Origin: Amycolatopsis taiwanensis DSM 45107
GTDB taxonomy: Bacteria > Actinomycetota > Actinomycetes > Mycobacteriales > Pseudonocardiaceae
Direction: 5' to 3'
Length of the DNA stretch: 64,000 nucleotides
Assembly: GCF_000519205.1 (NCBI RefSeq)
Contig: NZ_JAFB01000026.1
Coordinates: 62,001 to 126,000 of the forward strand
In this document: one piece after another, positions 17,625-26,512 of the stretch
How the letters are laid out: each line of letters begins with the position of its first letter
How positions within the stretch are numbered: the stretch's first letter is position 1
Program-made: the position numbers and the translations under genes
The notes under the pieces: model-generated
Told to the model about the DNA's origin: nothing
Database searches by the model: none
The model's input: the letters and a program-made list of their open reading frames with translations, nothing else

Positions 17625-18050
17625 TCAGCCGATCGTGATGCTCTGCCAGGGCGGGAGGCTGACCCAGTCCGCGTCGAGCCGGTAGGCCAGGTAGTAGGTG
17701 TAGACCCCGGGATCAAGCCGGTCGCGGTTGAAGACGAGCTCCTGCGGCGCCGTGGTGAGACCGACGTTCGCCTGGGCGGGGAAGTCGTGGTAGGCCCCGG
17801 CCTCGTCGCGGACCTTGATGGTGAGCGCGCGCAGGGTGACCGGCCGGTCCGCGCTGATGGTGACCCGCGCCGTCGCCGTTGCACCTGCCTGGTCCATGGT
17901 GAGCCGCCCGGCGATGGTCGGCGCACCGGTGGTGACCGGCGTGACCGGCACCAGATCCGGTTGCCCGGGCCGGACCAGCAGAAACACCACGACGGCGGCC
18001 AACACCACGGCCGCGCCGGTCAGGTAGGGCCACAGCCGCTTGCCGATCAC
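17625..18050 (-). CDS. Membrane-anchored protein of unknown function
   Basis: A 141-residue protein. One N-terminal TM (LTGAAVVLAAVVVFLLV) is followed by an extracytoplasmic beta-rich domain with alternating polar and hydrophobic residues (TATARVTISADRPVTLRAL; GVYTYYLAYRLDADW). I do not recognise a family; similar anchored Ig-like domains occur beside ESX loci. The GTG start overlaps a GGGAGG sequence, so the start is uncertain. It converges with the histidine kinase gene (31 bases between stops). Confidence 0.7.
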   Translation of the reverse strand: MIGKRLWPYLTGAAVVLAAVVVFLLVRPGQPDLVPVTPVTTGAPTIAGRLTMDQAGATATARVTISADRPVTLRALTIKVRDEAGAYHDFPAQANVGLTTAPQELVFNRDRLDPGVYTYYLAYRLDADWVSLPPWQSITIG

Positions 18051-18088
18051 CCTCCCAGGGTAGGGAGTCAGTCAGCCCGGCGGCACGG

Positions 18089-18123
18089 CTTTCCCGGTGT
18101 GGGCGTGTTTCACACCGGGAAAG
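18089..18123. terminator. 13-bp perfect hairpin ending the eccC-substrate cluster
   Basis: Arms 18089-18101 and 18111-18123 are perfect reverse complements around a 9-base loop. It lies 21 bases past the stop of the last substrate gene (minus strand) and before the next minus-strand gene, so it probably ends the eccC transcript. Confidence 0.75.
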
Positions 18124-18144
18124 GCGGTCCCGCCGAGGCGGCGG

Positions 18145-19308
18145 TCACGTGGCTTCGATGAGTTCCACCGTGCCCGTGTCCGATTCGCCTCGCCGTCCGC
18201 GGGGCAGGACGAAGCCGTCGCTACTCCCGGCCCGGCCTCGGAGTTCCGCCGTGACGCCGTCGATAGCCGTCGCATGCCGGTGGCTGCCTTCGGACCGGCC
18301 GTTCGAGTCCTCCGCCACACCCGGACGCAGGGTGCCCGCGCCACCGGCCCCCAGGTTCTGCGGCATCATCGGCGGCACCGCGCCGCCTCCCGAGGTCTTG
18401 GACGAAGCCGCGCCCGGTCGGATCTCCGCTTCCGATGAGGTAGTCCGCTTCCCAGAAGCTCCGCCCAGGCCCGGGATACCGCCGAGACCGCTGCCCACCA
18501 GGCCCACCGCACCCGGCGGCAGGCTTGCCACCGGAGCCGAGCCCGCCGGGGACAGGCTCGGCATACCGCCCGAGGCGCCGGCCGTCAGCGAACTCGCCCC
18601 CAACCCCGCCAGCGACGGGCCCTGCCACGAAGCCCAGTCCTGCGGGTTGAAGCCGACCGACGACGGCAGGTTCAGGTCTTTCAGGCTCGACGGACTCCCC
18701 AGGCTCCCGCTGCCGCCACCCACGGACTGCGCCAGGCTCTGCACCTCGGTCAGGAAATCCACCGCGGCGTTGGCGGTTTTCACCGCGTCGGCCGAGGAGA
18801 TGTTGAAGTTCGGGATCAGATCGCCCGGGTTCGTCACTCCGGCCGCCGCGCATACGGCCAGCATGGTGCTGTCGTACTGCGCCCCCAGCGCGGTCATTCG
18901 CGTCGCGGACGCCTGCCAGATCGGGATCGCGGCTCCCGCGGTGAAGATGTTCGATATCGCCGCCTGGTATTCCCCGTACAGCCCCAGCACGGTGGACAGC
19001 GCCTCGGGCAACGTACTGGCCAGCGTGGTGAGCTGCGACGACACCTGCGACCCGGCGATGCGGTCGCCCCACATCTTCAGGTCCGCGATGGACCGGCCCG
19101 TCTTGGCCTGGAACGAATCCGCGGCCATGTCCCGCCAGTCCGGGCTCAGGTTGCCCGCGTTGGTCTGCAGCTGCGTGGCCGCCTCCTGGGTCCAGGCGTG
19201 TGCCTCCGTGAACATCTGGGCCGCGCTGAGCAGCACCGGAATCCTGGCCTGCTCCTGTTGGATCATCCACACATGCGCCTCGATCGGCAGCACATTGTAG
19301 GGAATCAC
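18145..19308 (-). CDS. PPE/EspB-like T7SS substrate, long helical N-domain and Gly/Ser-rich tail
   Basis: A 387-residue protein. Residues 1-190 look all-helical (AHVWMIQQEQARIPVLLSAA; LGLYGEYQAAISNIF) as in ESX substrates that form helical hairpins, with WQASATRMTALGAQYDST in the middle. The rest is low-complexity and Gly/Ser/Pro-rich, with a polar C-terminal segment. GTG at 19308 overlaps the preceding stop by 4 bases and has AAAGGAG upstream. The position next to the PE-like small gene suggests co-export as a pair. Function after export is unknown. Confidence 0.75.
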   Translation of the reverse strand: MIPYNVLPIEAHVWMIQQEQARIPVLLSAAQMFTEAHAWTQEAATQLQTNAGNLSPDWRDMAADSFQAKTGRSIADLKMWGDRIAGSQVSSQLTTLASTLPEALSTVLGLYGEYQAAISNIFTAGAAIPIWQASATRMTALGAQYDSTMLAVCAAAGVTNPGDLIPNFNISSADAVKTANAAVDFLTEVQSLAQSVGGGSGSLGSPSSLKDLNLPSSVGFNPQDWASWQGPSLAGLGASSLTAGASGGMPSLSPAGSAPVASLPPGAVGLVGSGLGGIPGLGGASGKRTTSSEAEIRPGAASSKTSGGGAVPPMMPQNLGAGGAGTLRPGVAEDSNGRSEGSHRHATAIDGVTAELRGRAGSSDGFVLPRGRRGESDTGTVELIEAT

Positions 19309-19829
19309 GCCGTCACTCCTTTGTGGACGATCGACTGCAGGGCATCGGCCACGGACTGAGCCCCGGCCGTGGTCGGGCCGGTCCCCGTCGAACCCGCGCT
19401 CCCGGTGGTGGCGCCGCCGGAACTGTGGCCGCTCGAACCGCCGCTGCCGCTCGAACCGCTGCCCGAGCTGCCGCTGGAACCGCTGCCGGACAACGTCTTC
19501 GCCAGCCCAATGCCCTTCTCCGCCAGCTTCACCGTGGAGGTGCCCAGCTCGATACTGTTGATCAGGTCCGTGGCCTTGTACTGCGCGGCACTGGCCTTGA
19601 CCTTCGCCGAGATCGTGGTCATGTCCTCGCTGGTGTTCGCGATGTACGCCGAGATCAATCCGCTGACGGCCTTGTGCAGCACGCCGAACAGAACCCCTTC
19701 TACCGTGCCACCGAGGCCGACCGGCGCGGTCAGGTTGCCGCTCAGCGACGGCGGCTGCGGGGGTGCCTGCGTCCGCGCGGAAAAGGTGGCCTTGGACTCG
19801 GGATTGCCGTCGATGAACGACGCGGACAT
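19305..19829 (-). CDS. PE-like small T7SS substrate or partner
   Basis: A 174-residue protein. The first 110 residues are helical (VLHKAVSGLISAYIANTSED; KVKASAAQYKATDLI), followed by a tail of Gly/Ser repeats (SGSSGSSGSGSSGSGG). There is no WXG motif. A strong AAGGAGGGGG site precedes the ATG, and the 3' end overlaps the next gene by 4 bases, so the two products are made together. By position and size it resembles PE/EspA-type partners; this is inference. Confidence 0.7.
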   Translation of the reverse strand: MSASFIDGNPESKATFSARTQAPPQPPSLSGNLTAPVGLGGTVEGVLFGVLHKAVSGLISAYIANTSEDMTTISAKVKASAAQYKATDLINSIELGTSTVKLAEKGIGLAKTLSGSGSSGSSGSGSSGSGGSSGHSSGGATTGSAGSTGTGPTTAGAQSVADALQSIVHKGVTA

Positions 19830-19841
19830 AACGCCCCCTCC

Positions 19842-21203
19842 TTAGGTTCGGTAACTGGTTTCGGTGGCCTTGACGCGCCACAGGTCTTCGTCGAGCACAG
19901 GCTCGCCTTCGGTGACGGGCCGCGGTTTCGGCGCCTGCGACAAGGCCTGCTGCGCGGGTGTGCCCTTGCCCTTGCGGTTCCGCCCTTCCTTGCCCTGGCC
20001 GTCCCGGCCGGGCAGCACGACACCGGCCTTCTCGTCGGGCTTACGGGACTTCACGGCGTTGACCTGCTCCGCCGCCCCGGACCGGACACCGCCGGAGGAG
20101 CCCCGCCCCGCCCCGGTCTGCGGCGGATACATCGGCGGAATCCCGCCCACGCCGGTACTTCCGGCCGCGGTGGACGAACCCATGACCGCCGGTATCGCAC
20201 TGCTCGCGCTACCGGAAATCGAGCCGGACACGGGAAGACCGCCGGACGAAATACTGCCCAAACCGGACAGTGCACCCGTCGAGCCGCCCAAGCCCCCGCC
20301 GCCACTCGAAGCCAGGCCCGGCAGACCCGAGTCCGGCACGGAACCCAGCGGAGAGTCCGCGGTGTTCAGCAAGTCCGACGGATCGAACGTACTCCCGGCC
20401 AGGCTCGCCGGATCAGGTATCTGCGAAGCCCCGGAGGAGGCCGCGTTCTTGGCCAGGTCAACGAGTTTGCTCGCCACGTCGACCGCGTTCTTCGCGGTCA
20501 CCAACGGCGATTCCTGGGAGCCGTCCTTGGCTTTGTCCGGACCCTGCGCATTCGCCGGGTCCTGAGCACCCGGGGCGTCCTGCGGGTCGACCGAACTCGG
20601 ATCACCGCCACCACCGGCGGTCGGAGCAGCGGCAGGACCAGGCGGACCGTCCGTTGCGGACGATGGCACCGCGACCAGCGGCACGTCGGTCATCGGCCGC
20701 CCGATGGCGATGTGCATGCGGGTGGCCACGTTGTCGTAATAGGGAATCAGCGAGTTCATTTTGGACGCGACGACATCCCGGGCGTCGGCCCGGTCCTTGT
20801 CCGACGCGTTGGCCGAAAGCTTTTCCACCTCGCCGTCCGCCTCACGTCGGACGTTGCGGATTCCCTGGGCCAGCGAGTCGATCCCCGTGGTGAGGTCATC
20901 CGTGGTGACCCCGGTGGCCGAGGGCTTGCCCGACTCCGGATCCGTCATGCCCTCGTCGGTCCACGACTCCGTGACACTGATGATCCCGGTGAGCGTCTCG
21001 TCGAAAACGGTGCCCGCCAGATCGCGCCAGGACTCGCCGAGGTCACGCTGCATCGCCCGCAACAACTGGGCCTGCGAGCTCAACCAGGCCCGAGCGGACT
21101 TCCACATCGCCGCCGCGGCGTCGAGCATCGGCGCGTGCCGGTCCGCTTCCGCCACCATCATCGCGCGGAGATCCTCGACGGAAAGCGTCCCATAGTCGGC
21201 CAT
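19842..21203 (-). CDS. Secreted ESX substrate with WXG-like helical N-domain
   Basis: A 453-residue protein. Residues 1-190 are helical: LSVEDLRAMMVAEADRHAP, then SQAQLLRAMQRDLGESWRDL, where SWRDLAG stands near the position of a WXG turn. Residues 195-380 are low-complexity (Gly/Ser/Pro/Ala), and the C-terminus is basic and polar (GRDGQGKEGRNRKGKG). No enzyme motif is visible. It lies 10 bases after the small WXG-like gene in the eccC cluster. Confidence 0.72.
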   Translation of the reverse strand: MADYGTLSVEDLRAMMVAEADRHAPMLDAAAAMWKSARAWLSSQAQLLRAMQRDLGESWRDLAGTVFDETLTGIISVTESWTDEGMTDPESGKPSATGVTTDDLTTGIDSLAQGIRNVRREADGEVEKLSANASDKDRADARDVVASKMNSLIPYYDNVATRMHIAIGRPMTDVPLVAVPSSATDGPPGPAAAPTAGGGGDPSSVDPQDAPGAQDPANAQGPDKAKDGSQESPLVTAKNAVDVASKLVDLAKNAASSGASQIPDPASLAGSTFDPSDLLNTADSPLGSVPDSGLPGLASSGGGGLGGSTGALSGLGSISSGGLPVSGSISGSASSAIPAVMGSSTAAGSTGVGGIPPMYPPQTGAGRGSSGGVRSGAAEQVNAVKSRKPDEKAGVVLPGRDGQGKEGRNRKGKGTPAQQALSQAPKPRPVTEGEPVLDEDLWRVKATETSYRT

Positions 21204-21213
21204 GCCCGCGCCC

Positions 21214-21597
21214 CTACTTGCTTTCCGGGGAACTGAGCGCGGGCAGGACGTCGGGCAGCCCTTCGCCGGTCATCTTGTCGAACTCGGCCTTGGTGAACGC
21301 GTCGAACGCGGCCTTGTTGGCCTGGTCGGTGAAGTCGTAGGTGGTGCCGGCGTAGTGGGCGAAGGTGCTCAGCGCGGCCACCGTCTCCTTGAACCGCGTG
21401 ATGAACTCGTACAGCAACGCGGTGGTCTTGTTGTCGGCGTCGATCACCTCGTCATGCCCGTTCACCCCGCTGCCGCACTGGCCGTTGCCCCGGCCGGTGA
21501 CCTCAGCCGGTAGCTCCGTGCATGCCAGTTGGTCGGCGAGCTCGGCGAACCGCAGCATCGCCCCGGGGATACCGTCCATTTTTGATGGTGGTGCCAT
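21214..21597 (-). CDS. Small WXG100-like protein
   Basis: A 127-residue helical protein (MLRFAELADQLACTELP; TALLYEFITRFKETVAALST; AAFDAFTKAEFDKM). It is close in size to Esx proteins but lacks WXG, and has two Cys flanking a Gly-rich loop. The ATG at 21597 has AGGAG upstream. As the first gene after eccC it may be a substrate or a chaperone for the larger substrate that follows. Confidence 0.7.
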   Translation of the reverse strand: MAPPSKMDGIPGAMLRFAELADQLACTELPAEVTGRGNGQCGSGVNGHDEVIDADNKTTALLYEFITRFKETVAALSTFAHYAGTTYDFTDQANKAAFDAFTKAEFDKMTGEGLPDVLPALSSPESK

Positions 21598-21676
21598 CAG
21601 TTGCTCCTGACTCGTTGTCCTGACCACTCAAACACGCCACGGGCCCACGCGACGGGCGACGACAGGAACCGGCCAT

Positions 21677-24600
21677 CTACTGGCGCGGCGGCAGCCACGC
21701 GAGCTGCACCAGGCTCTTGGTGCCACGCCGGTCGACCAGCCAGCCGCGGCCGGGCGGCAGCACCTGCGCGCGCATTCCGCCGAGCAGCGGGCCCTCGTCC
21801 CGGTCGCCGGACATCATCAAGCCGCTCGCGCCGACCTCACGCAACCGGTTGAGCACCGGTTCGAACAGCCCCTTGCCCGCGCCGCCGGATCGCCGGGCGA
21901 GCACCACTCGCAGGCCGATGTCGGAGGCTTGCGCGGCGAGCGGGAACAGCGGCATGAGCGGGTGGTCCTTGTGCGTGGCGACCATGTCGTAGTCGTCGAC
22001 GAGCACGAAGATTTCCGGCCCCTGCCACCAGCTCCGGGCACGCAGCTGCTCCGGCGTCACGTCCGGGCCCGGCAGACGTTTGGAGATCGCGGCGACGACC
22101 TCGTTCATCAACTCGATGCTGTGCGCGTCGTTGCTACCGGTGCCGAGCAGGTACTCGTCGGGGATCTCGCCGAGCAGCGACCGCCGGTGGTCGATGAGCA
22201 CGATCCGCGCCTGTTCCGGCGTGTATGTCTCGCAGATCCGGCGTGCCAGCACGCGCAGGAACGACGTCTTGCCGCTTTCGGTGTCGGCCAGCGCGAAGAA
22301 ATGCGGATCCGTGGCGAAGTTGAGCCGCACGGGCGACAGGTCGTGCTCGTGGATACCGATGGACAGCCCCGCGTTCGGCCCGGAAAGCGTGTCGGTGGCG
22401 GGAAGTTCGTGATACGGGAACAAACCGGGCAGCAGCCGCACCGAGGGCACGTGGTCGCCTGGCCAGGCCGCGGCGATCTTCTCGACCATGCCGTCGATTC
22501 CGGTGGCCAGGTTGTCCGCGTCCTGCCCGCCGTCGATACGCGGCAACGCGATCAGCATCTGGTGCTTGCTCATCGCCAGCCCGCGCCCTGGCTTCTCGGC
22601 GGGCACGCCCATGGCGGCGCGCCGGTCGATGAGCGAGTCGATCGGATCGCTGATCTTCAGCTCGAGCCGGCTGGCGAACAGGTCCCGGACGTTCATCCGC
22701 AGGTCGAACGAGCGGGAACAGCTCGCGACCACGTGCACGCCGTAGGCGAGTCCGCGCGCGGCGATGTCGCCGACCTGGTCCTCCTGCACCTCGAAGTCGT
22801 TGCGCAGGGTCAGCCAGCCGTCGACGACGAGGAACACGTCACCGTGTGGATCGTCGGCGAAGTTGCCCGCCGCCTTCAGTTTCCGGTAGGTGGCCATGCT
22901 GTCGATCTTGTGCTCGGCGAACCGCCGCTCGCGTTGTTCCAGCACCGTCGCCACCTCGGCGACCGTGCGGCGGACCGCGCCGGTGTCGAGCCGCCCGGCC
23001 ACCCCGGCGACGTGCGGCAGGCCGACCATCGGGGCCAGCGAGCCGCCGCCGAAATCGAGACAGTAGAACTGTACTTCGCGCGGGGTGTGCGTAAGCGCGA
23101 GGCTTGAGATGAGCGTGCGCAGTGCGGTGCTCTTGCCGGTGCGCGGCCCGCCGACCACCACGACGTGCCCGGCCGCGCCGGAGAGGTCGAGCGTCAGCGG
23201 ATCGCGTCGCTGCTCGAACGGGCGGTCCACGATTCCGAGCACCGGGCGCAGCGAGCCGGCCAGTTCGGTCGAGTTGGCGGTCAGCCCGCGCTCGCGATGG
23301 TGGACCAGTTCGGGCAGCAGCTGGTCCAGGGTCGGCGATTCGTCCAGCGGCGGCAACCAAACCTGGTGCGCCGGGGTGCCGCGGCCGACCAGACGGTCGA
23401 CCATGATGTCCAGCAGCGTGTCGCCCATCGCGGAGTCGGGCTCCTGCTCGGCTTCCGTATCGTCGACGTCGAACGCGGGGGCGACATAGGCGGTGGTGTA
23501 TTCGTTCAGTACCAAGTGTTCCTGCGCGGCGACGGCCGCTCCAGCTTGAGTGGTCCGCTGGTGCACGCCGGATACGTAGGCGGAGCGGAACCGCACCATG
23601 GGATCGGTGCCGACCTTGAGGAAGCCGTTGCCCGGCGCCCTGGGCAGTTTGAACGCGTCCGGCACGCCGAGCACCGCGCGGCTTTCCATCTCGGAGAACG
23701 TCCGCAGGCCGATCCGGTAGGACAGGTGGCCTTCCAGCCCACGCAGCCTGCCCTCGTCCAGCCGCTGCGAAGCGAGTAGCAGGTGCACCCCGAGCGAGCG
23801 GCCCAACCGTCCGATTTGGACGAACATGTCGATGAAGTCCGGCTTGGCTGACAGCAGTTCGGAGAATTCGTCGCAGATGACCAGCAGGGTCGGCACCTCG
23901 GGAAGCGGCGCGCCCGCCTGGCGGGCCTTCTCGTAGTCGCGCAGGGACGAGAAGTTTCCGGCCGCGCGAAGGAGTTCCTGCCGCCGGATCAGCTCGCCGT
24001 TGATCGCGTCGGTCATCCGGTCGACCAGGTGCAGTTCCTCGGCCAGGTTCGTGATCACCGCGCTGGTGTGCGGCAGCTTGTCCAGCCTGGTGAAGGTCGC
24101 GCCGCCCTTGAAGTCGATCAGCGCGAAGTTCAGCGAGCTCGGTGGGTGCGTGACCGCGAGCGCCAGCACGAGGGTCCGCAGCAGCTCCGACTTGCCCGAA
24201 CCGGTCGCGCCGATCAGCAAACCGTGTGGCCCCATGCCATCCTGGGCGGATTCCTTGAGATCCAGGTCGATGGGCGTGCCGTCCTCTCCGATGCCGAACC
24301 GGATCCGCAGCCGGTCGCGGTTGGGCCGCGGCACCCACGTGTCGTCCGGGTCGAGGTCGTAGGGATCGTCCAGCTCCAGCAAATCCGCGAGCCCCAGCTC
24401 CGAGCTCATCGGCGCGTCGCCGCGGATCCCGGCGGTCAGCCGCAACGGTGCCAGCTGCCGGGCCAGCCCCTCCGCGGCGAGGAGATCGAGGAAGTCCGCC
24501 CGGCCGAGCGGTGCGTCACCGTCGGCGCCCAGGTTGGTCAGCGTGCCGTCCTCGTCGACCGCGAGCACGACGGCGGACCGGTCCGGGGTGCGCGGTGGCG

Positions 24601-25651
24601 TGGTGGTCAGATCGACGACCGTGACGCCCTCGACCCCGCCGCCGGTCATCAGGTGATCGGACCCGGCGACGACTCCGCCGTCCAGAACGACCACCAGGTG
24701 GGGGCCGGGAACGCGGACCTGGTCATCGGGATCGAACCGCGGCCGCGAACCGAGTTCCTCCTCCAGCATCGACTCCAGCGCGGAGATCGTCGGCGCGACC
24801 AGGCGCAGCGGGCCGAGCGCGTCGGCGCGTTCCGGGTGCTGGGCGTGCGGGAGCCACTTGACCCATTCCCAGTCGATACGGCGATGCTCGCTCGTGCAGA
24901 CGGCGATACGCAGGTCGTCGGGCGACTGGAGGGTGGCCAACTGGGCCAGCACCGCGCGCAGCATGCCCAGCGTCGCCTCGCGGTCTCCGGTCAGGTGGAT
25001 CCGGCTGAACCCGTTGACGGCGATGGCCAACGGAAGCCGGTTGACGGTGCTGTGCGTGACGAGAAACCGGCGCAAAGCCAAGGCGGACAGCGGTTCGAGT
25101 TCTTCCAGCGGCAGCGTGTCCGGTGCGACCAGGGTCAGCGCCGGGTTCTGCGGGCCACGGCCGATGCGCGCGACGGCGAAGTCCTTGTCCTCCTTGCGGC
25201 GCTCCCACAGCCGGTAGCTCGCCACGAGCGACCACAGCGCCTCGGGCTCCGGGTGCAGGTAGTCCATGGTCGCACGCTGGCGGCGCACCGCGCGGCGCAA
25301 CCGGACCCGGTGCTGCGAAAGGTGCCGCAGGTACTTTCGCCTGGCGTGACCCATTTCGCGCTTGCTCGGGCCGCCGCTCTGCAGGAAACCGGTGATGAGC
25401 ATGCCAAGCATGCCGACGCCCATCAGGCCGTAGATCACGAACCGGATGGACCCGGCCATGCTGCCCGAATACAGCAACAGCATCGACGCCATCATGGCCA
25501 GCATCGGCAGCACGGTGAACACCTGCGCCCACTGCCGGCCCGGCGGGGCCGGAATCGCGGGCGGCGGCTGCAGCATCAGCTCGCCCGCGGGCATTTCCGG
25601 CGCCGGTTTACGCGCCGGTCGCTTCACCAGGACAGTCGCCATGGTCGTCAT
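21677..25651 (-). CDS. eccC: EccC, FtsK/SpoIIIE-type ATPase of type VII secretion
   Basis: The motor of the ESX membrane complex; binds substrate export signals and hydrolyses ATP. At 1,324 residues it is a full-length fusion of EccCa and EccCb. Two TM helices lie at about 43-85. Three ATPase domains follow: Walker A GATGSGKSELL near 480 with FALIDFKGGATF; GGPRTGKSTALR near 834; and DTESGKTSFL near 1124. DEFSEL and SQRLD motifs of domain 1 are intact. ATG 25651 or 25642 could be the start; neither has a strong Shine-Dalgarno. It is divergent from the esx pair (123 bases), whose promoter region it shares, and it leads the cluster of four substrate-like genes. Confidence 0.95.
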   Translation of the reverse strand: MTTMATVLVKRPARKPAPEMPAGELMLQPPPAIPAPPGRQWAQVFTVLPMLAMMASMLLLYSGSMAGSIRFVIYGLMGVGMLGMLITGFLQSGGPSKREMGHARRKYLRHLSQHRVRLRRAVRRQRATMDYLHPEPEALWSLVASYRLWERRKEDKDFAVARIGRGPQNPALTLVAPDTLPLEELEPLSALALRRFLVTHSTVNRLPLAIAVNGFSRIHLTGDREATLGMLRAVLAQLATLQSPDDLRIAVCTSEHRRIDWEWVKWLPHAQHPERADALGPLRLVAPTISALESMLEEELGSRPRFDPDDQVRVPGPHLVVVLDGGVVAGSDHLMTGGGVEGVTVVDLTTTPPRTPDRSAVVLAVDEDGTLTNLGADGDAPLGRADFLDLLAAEGLARQLAPLRLTAGIRGDAPMSSELGLADLLELDDPYDLDPDDTWVPRPNRDRLRIRFGIGEDGTPIDLDLKESAQDGMGPHGLLIGATGSGKSELLRTLVLALAVTHPPSSLNFALIDFKGGATFTRLDKLPHTSAVITNLAEELHLVDRMTDAINGELIRRQELLRAAGNFSSLRDYEKARQAGAPLPEVPTLLVICDEFSELLSAKPDFIDMFVQIGRLGRSLGVHLLLASQRLDEGRLRGLEGHLSYRIGLRTFSEMESRAVLGVPDAFKLPRAPGNGFLKVGTDPMVRFRSAYVSGVHQRTTQAGAAVAAQEHLVLNEYTTAYVAPAFDVDDTEAEQEPDSAMGDTLLDIMVDRLVGRGTPAHQVWLPPLDESPTLDQLLPELVHHRERGLTANSTELAGSLRPVLGIVDRPFEQRRDPLTLDLSGAAGHVVVVGGPRTGKSTALRTLISSLALTHTPREVQFYCLDFGGGSLAPMVGLPHVAGVAGRLDTGAVRRTVAEVATVLEQRERRFAEHKIDSMATYRKLKAAGNFADDPHGDVFLVVDGWLTLRNDFEVQEDQVGDIAARGLAYGVHVVASCSRSFDLRMNVRDLFASRLELKISDPIDSLIDRRAAMGVPAEKPGRGLAMSKHQMLIALPRIDGGQDADNLATGIDGMVEKIAAAWPGDHVPSVRLLPGLFPYHELPATDTLSGPNAGLSIGIHEHDLSPVRLNFATDPHFFALADTESGKTSFLRVLARRICETYTPEQARIVLIDHRRSLLGEIPDEYLLGTGSNDAHSIELMNEVVAAISKRLPGPDVTPEQLRARSWWQGPEIFVLVDDYDMVATHKDHPLMPLFPLAAQASDIGLRVVLARRSGGAGKGLFEPVLNRLREVGASGLMMSGDRDEGPLLGGMRAQVLPPGRGWLVDRRGTKSLVQLAWLPPRQ

Positions 25652-25774
25652 AGTGCGGGTTCGGGGGCTCCCTGTGGCCGCCTTGGCAGGAACGTGCCGT
25701 ACGGCCTTTCCGGAGGTTCTCCGGCTCTAGCGTCGGCAGGGTAATACCTCGCGCACAACGGAATGGAGGGCTCT

Positions 25775-26125
25775 ATGTCGGGCTACGACTTCATGCACGG
25801 CGATGTCGACGCGATGCGCCGCACCGCCGACAACTGGCGTCAGTCCCACGAAGAGGTCGCGGGCCGCAACACCCGCCTCAACGGCGGCAACACCGGTCTG
25901 GAGGCGGTGTGGAAAGGTCAGGGCGGCCGGACCTTCCAGAACATCGAGCCGGAACGGTTCGGCCAGAACAAGCGGCTGACCACCACCGGTGACGGCCTCG
26001 CCGACACCATGGTGACCTCGTCGAACAAGTATTTCGACACCGATTCCGACAACGGCCGCGTCCTCAGCGCCTCGGGTGGTTTCCACGTCGACAGCGCGGC
26101 GATCTCCAACGCCATCTCGGCCTGA
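25775..26125 (+). CDS. WXG100 protein, EsxB-like
   Basis: A 116-residue ESX protein with a helix-turn-helix hairpin. The turn reads AVWKGQGGRTF, a WXG motif at about residue 46. ATG at 25775 follows GGAGGG; the ATG at 25763 is less likely. It forms a pair with the gene 29 bases downstream, as EsxB with EsxA. The C-terminal tail after residue 95 is polar and probably carries the export signal. Divergent from eccC. Confidence 0.88.
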   Translation: MSGYDFMHGDVDAMRRTADNWRQSHEEVAGRNTRLNGGNTGLEAVWKGQGGRTFQNIEPERFGQNKRLTTTGDGLADTMVTSSNKYFDTDSDNGRVLSASGGFHVDSAAISNAISA

Positions 26126-26154
26126 CAAAAGTTTCACCAGAGAAAGGAAAAGGC

Positions 26155-26454
26155 ATGTCCGACGGTCAGATCCTGATGCATTTCGACTCCGTGCAGGGCC
26201 AGATCGAGGCCATGGGCACGAATGTCGGTCTCGACACCGGGGCGTTCACCGACGTCTACCAGCACGCGAAGGACGCGCATGCGTCGTTCTTCACCGGCGC
26301 CGATGGCGAGTCGATGGAGGCGCGCCTCGGCCAGCACAACAAAACCGCGGCCGAGTACAACGACCAGGTCACCGCGCTTCGCGGGGCCACCGTTGACGCG
26401 CTGGACCGCTCGCGGGACTGCGTGCAGAGCTGCGCGGCGATGTGGCACGCGTAG
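26155..26454 (+). CDS. WXG100-family protein, EsxA-like
   Basis: A 99-residue protein of the size and helix pattern of EsxA. The turn is FFTGADGESM, so the Trp of WXG is replaced by Phe (FXG), and it carries two Cys near the C-terminus (DCVQSC). GAAAGGAAAAGGC precedes the ATG. It is expected to dimerise with the upstream WXG100 protein. A strong terminator follows. Confidence 0.85.
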   Translation: MSDGQILMHFDSVQGQIEAMGTNVGLDTGAFTDVYQHAKDAHASFFTGADGESMEARLGQHNKTAAEYNDQVTALRGATVDALDRSRDCVQSCAAMWHA

Positions 26455-26470
26455 GTCGCCGAACCACCCG

Positions 26471-26498
26471 GCGCGCCCCGCACTCCTGCGGGGCGCGC
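26471..26498. terminator. GC-rich 12-bp hairpin followed by T-rich DNA
   Basis: Arms 26471-26482 and 26487-26498 are perfect complements with a 4-base loop, followed by TCTTGTTTGT on the plus strand. It lies between the convergent esx pair and mycosin genes and probably serves the esx transcript. Confidence 0.85.
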
Positions 26499-26512
26499 TC
26501 TTGTTTGTCCCG